Assembly (NCBI RefSeq): GCF_001700325.1
Contig: NZ_MATO01000037.1
Coordinates: 1-64,000 of the forward strand
Direction: 5' to 3'
Length of the DNA: 64,000 nt
Source of the DNA: Caryophanon latum
GTDB taxonomy: Bacteria > Bacillota > Bacilli > Bacillales_A > Planococcaceae
The translations under genes were made by a program, and so were the position numbers. The notes below the pieces were generated by a model. That model ran no database searches, was not told the DNA's origin, and saw nothing but the letters and a program-made list of their open reading frames with translations. Below are positions 61,948 through 64,000 of this stretch, piece after piece. Position 1 is the stretch's first letter, and each line of letters starts with the position of its first letter.

Positions 61948-61986
61948 AAAAAAACTAGATAAAGCCGACATGCGACTTTATCTAGC
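61948..61986 (-). terminator. Terminator of ctaB
   Basis: Perfect 10-base stem CTAGATAAAG / CTTTATCTAG and seven Ts on the minus strand. Confidence 0.88.
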
Positions 61987-61987
61987 A

Positions 61988-62929
61988 TTATGCAACGACT
62001 AATCCGACAAGTGAATATAAAATAATGCCACCGAACAGCACCATTAAATACACTAGTGAATATGCAAACATCACTTTCGCCCATTTCGCGTCGTCTTGCT
62101 GCTTTGCGTATTTTAAGCTAATGTATAGCCAAATGACACTTAGCACGAGCGTTAACACCATAATCGCTTCGCTAAACGCGGCCATCGTAAAGCTTACCAC
62201 AATGAGCAGCACTAAATATACGTTAGATTGCGTGTACGTGCGTTTAAAGCCTTTGACTACTGGTAACATCGGCACGCTCGCCTTTGCGTAGTCATCGTGC
62301 TTACGAATCGCAATCGCATAAAAGTGGGGCATTTGCCAAATAACCATGACAAAAAACAATCCCCAAATGGCTGGGTTCGTTAAGTCTGATGATACCGCGC
62401 CCCAACCAATGAGCGGTGGAAATGCGCCTGAAATACTGCCAACTTCTGTATTGTACACTGTCGTACGCTTCGTCCACATCGTATACGGCCCAACATAGAA
62501 AAACAAACCTAAGAAGCCAAATAGTGCCGCATACATGCTTGCACTCCAAAGTATTCCTAAGCCAGCAATTGCCATTATAATACCGAGCCAAATCGCCGCT
62601 GATTTTGAAATATCCCCAACGACAGTCGGACGCGATTTTGTACGATCCATTAACGCATCAATGTCCATATCGTACACGTTATTAAATGTACCAGCTGCAC
62701 CGATTACTAAAAATGAACCGATAAATGCAGCGACAATATCCCATACGTGTGCAAATGGATTTAAACCATTTACGTACAGCGCCATTGAAAGCCCAGCAAA
62801 CATCGCAAATACATTTGATTTAATAATACCTGTCTTAATCGTTGCCGCAATAATTTGCGACATGCTTCGTTGTTCAATCAATGTGTCAATCCCTGTTTTT
62901 TTGTACTCATTTTTATATAAATTATTCAT
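61988..62929 (-). CDS. ctaB: Protoheme IX farnesyltransferase (heme O synthase)
   Basis: A 313-residue UbiA-family prenyltransferase that converts heme B into heme O for cytochrome oxidase. The allylic-diphosphate site NNVYDMDIDALMDRT is at about residues 88-102, and there are about nine membrane helices. The ATG at 62929 follows GGGACTTGCAT; the longer frame has no ribosome site. ctaA and the oxidase subunits are not in the window, unlike the usual ctaA-ctaB-ctaC linkage. Confidence 0.95.
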   Translation of the reverse strand: MNNLYKNEYKKTGIDTLIEQRSMSQIIAATIKTGIIKSNVFAMFAGLSMALYVNGLNPFAHVWDIVAAFIGSFLVIGAAGTFNNVYDMDIDALMDRTKSRPTVVGDISKSAAIWLGIIMAIAGLGILWSASMYAALFGFLGLFFYVGPYTMWTKRTTVYNTEVGSISGAFPPLIGWGAVSSDLTNPAIWGLFFVMVIWQMPHFYAIAIRKHDDYAKASVPMLPVVKGFKRTYTQSNVYLVLLIVVSFTMAAFSEAIMVLTLVLSVIWLYISLKYAKQQDDAKWAKVMFAYSLVYLMVLFGGIILYSLVGLVVA

Positions 62930-63094
62930 ATGCAAGTCCCATTTCTTATGAAGAATTGTCTTATATATACTTAATAGACTATACATTTAGCGTCATAGCA
63001 TTGTCAACCGCATTTCAAAAATGCCACACAACTTCTACTTTTCATGAAAAACAATAAGCATCGCGCTTGCATATTAATATAAAAACAAACGTGT

Positions 63095-63242
63095 TGATTC
63101 GCCATTGCATTGGCAGCTCGCGCATGGCGGCTTCGCTTTCCTGAGGCTCAGGGGCGAACACGATGTTTGTTCTGAAGGTGGTGCGACACGGATGTGCAAA
63201 GCAACCCCACGTTATGGTGAAGAGCCTAAAAGTGGCGAATCA
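63095..63242. repeat. Composite palindromic intergenic repeat, copy 3
   Basis: Ends TGATTCGCCA (63095-63104) and TGGCGAATCA (63233-63242) are perfect inverted repeats. Inside, the reverse strand of 63201-63220 reads TCACCATAACGTGGGGTTGC, 18 of 20 identical to 35812-35831, and a GCTTTCCTGAGGC stretch at about 63134-63148 resembles the GC-rich hairpin repeats. The remainder of the gap 62930-63368 shows no gene. Confidence 0.6.
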
Positions 63243-63316
63243 TCAGACCTGATAAAAATGTTCAAACGTAAGCTCACGTATCATTTAGCTCGCATTGTTT
63301 GCGCAAAAAGCTACAG

Positions 63317-63322
63317 TATAAT
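63317..63322 (+). promoter_or_regulatory. Probable -10 element of the LysR-type regulator gene
   Basis: TATAAT about 50 bases before the start, with a weak TTGTTT -35 at a 16-base distance. Confidence 0.5.
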
Positions 63323-63368
63323 ACACTATGGACAAAATCGTTTGTATTGGTTCAGAAAGAGAGAGTAT

Positions 63369-64000
63369 ATGATGACGAAATTTGATTTGAAACATTTACT
63401 AGCGGTCGTCGAGCACGGCAGCTTTTCAAAAGCGGCTAAAGCATTAAACGTATCACAGCCTTATTTAAGCAATCGTGTTAAAACGATCGAGACGTCTATT
63501 CGTACCGAATTACTTAACCGAAAAACACATCCACTAACATTAACAGCTGCTGGTGAACTATACGTTCATTCCGTGCAAAAGCTTGAACAAGATTATAAAA
63601 TTTTACTACGTGCCATTGAGCAGCTGACTGAATCTGCTGCAGCACGACTTGTCGTTGGCATTCACCCGACGCTCGCTCGCCCATTACAGCGCATTTTGCC
63701 ACAATTTGTAGCACAACGCCCTCAAACAGAACTCCAAGTAACAGAGGAATTGCAATTCGATTTAAGCGAGCAAATTTTGCTTAATAAAATGGACCTTTGC
63801 TTTAGCGTACAGCCCGTTGTCGACCGTGCTATTGTGAGTGATCTCGTGCTACAAGGGGTGCCTTATTTGCTTATACCAAAAGGGCATGCGTGCTACGACC
63901 CGACGCTGCAAACGATTATGCAGCTACCATTTCCAATAGAACAGCTTGCACAGGAACGTTTCGTTTTACTGAAAGAATCGTACGTGCTACGTCGTGAAAT
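63369..64000 (+). CDS. LysR-family transcription regulator (cut by window end)
   Basis: At least 210 residues are visible, without a stop, to the window end. Residues about 4-62 are the LysR winged helix (FDLKHLLAVVEHGSFSKAAK, then LNVSQPYLSNRVKTIE and the wing NRKTHPLTLTAAGE). The effector domain begins near residue 91 (RLVVGIHPTL). Two ATG codons (63369 and 63372) follow AAAGAGAGAG; the first is given. A full member would be about 295 residues, so roughly 85 are missing. The gene it controls is likely outside the window. Confidence 0.9.
   Translation, partial: MMTKFDLKHLLAVVEHGSFSKAAKALNVSQPYLSNRVKTIETSIRTELLNRKTHPLTLTAAGELYVHSVQKLEQDYKILLRAIEQLTESAAARLVVGIHPTLARPLQRILPQFVAQRPQTELQVTEELQFDLSEQILLNKMDLCFSVQPVVDRAIVSDLVLQGVPYLLIPKGHACYDPTLQTIMQLPFPIEQLAQERFVLLKESYVLRRE

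Noticed and set aside
1..64000. CRISPR array, prophage, rRNA or tRNA genes
   Set aside because: No regularly spaced direct repeats, phage structural genes, or rRNA/tRNA-like sequences were seen by eye; a covariance-model scan would be needed to exclude small RNAs fully.

Overview
The window looks like chromosomal DNA of a low-to-mid GC Gram-positive bacterium in the order Bacillales, most probably of the Planococcaceae/Caryophanaceae group (Lysinibacillus, Solibacillus, Kurthia and Caryophanon relatives). The evidence is the local order yneK / ccdC / yneI / ccdA, the YceG-TelA pair, a YhzD-like protein, strong AGGAGG ribosome binding sites, frequent GTG and TTG starts, and intrinsic terminators with T tracts after most genes. 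There is no rRNA, tRNA, CRISPR array, prophage or intact transposase. The genes sit in short operons of one to four genes, mostly on the minus strand in the first 45 kb.

Region by region. 0-4.5 kb: cytochrome c maturation genes (ccdA, yneI, ccdC), yneK, a RarD-type transporter and a Dps ferritin. 4.5-8 kb: an amino acid permease behind a glycine riboswitch, with a small MITE-like insertion inside its terminator, and an oxalate/formate-type MFS carrier. 8-15.5 kb: three zinc-ribbon proteins (two are membrane-anchored), a TelA/YceG pair with an ECF-like promoter, and a lipoprotein. 16-28.4 kb: a chemoreceptor, argGH, an SDR enzyme, a metallo-beta-lactamase-fold hydrolase, proC, an ABC exporter, a universal stress protein and azlCD. 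28.5-31.8 kb: a four-gene operon with a GrpE-like protein and a membrane TPR protein, then a GNAT enzyme and a small protein. 31.8-40.5 kb: a transglutaminase-like surface protein, cysK, another stress protein, a penicillin-acylase-family protein, an RtcB remnant, a SolA-like oxidase and a RibD-C reductase. 40.5-46 kb: a partial riboflavin operon (ribE-ribB-ribH) preceded by two nearly identical FMN riboswitches in series, an AI-2E-family carrier, ilvE and a probable small RNA. 46-52.6 kb: a PTS IIC-like protein, a nitrate/sulfonate-type ABC importer, an HxlR repressor facing a DUF4242 protein, and an acyl-CoA-dehydrogenase-like flavoprotein. 52.7-64 kb: poorly characterised membrane proteins, RNase Z, a YcdB-like protein, a PepT-like peptidase, several small proteins, a third universal stress protein, ctaB and the start of a LysR regulator cut by the window end.

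The themes are amino acid transport and synthesis (glycine, arginine, proline, cysteine, branched-chain), flavin supply under FMN feedback, stress and envelope functions, and cytochrome/heme assembly. The most unusual signals are regulatory: the serial FMN riboswitches, the singlet glycine riboswitch on a permease, the element that split a terminator but brought its own, and a promoter-to-terminator unit that may encode a small RNA near 45.6 kb. The least understood gene set is the GrpE-like/TPR operon at 28.6-30.7 kb.
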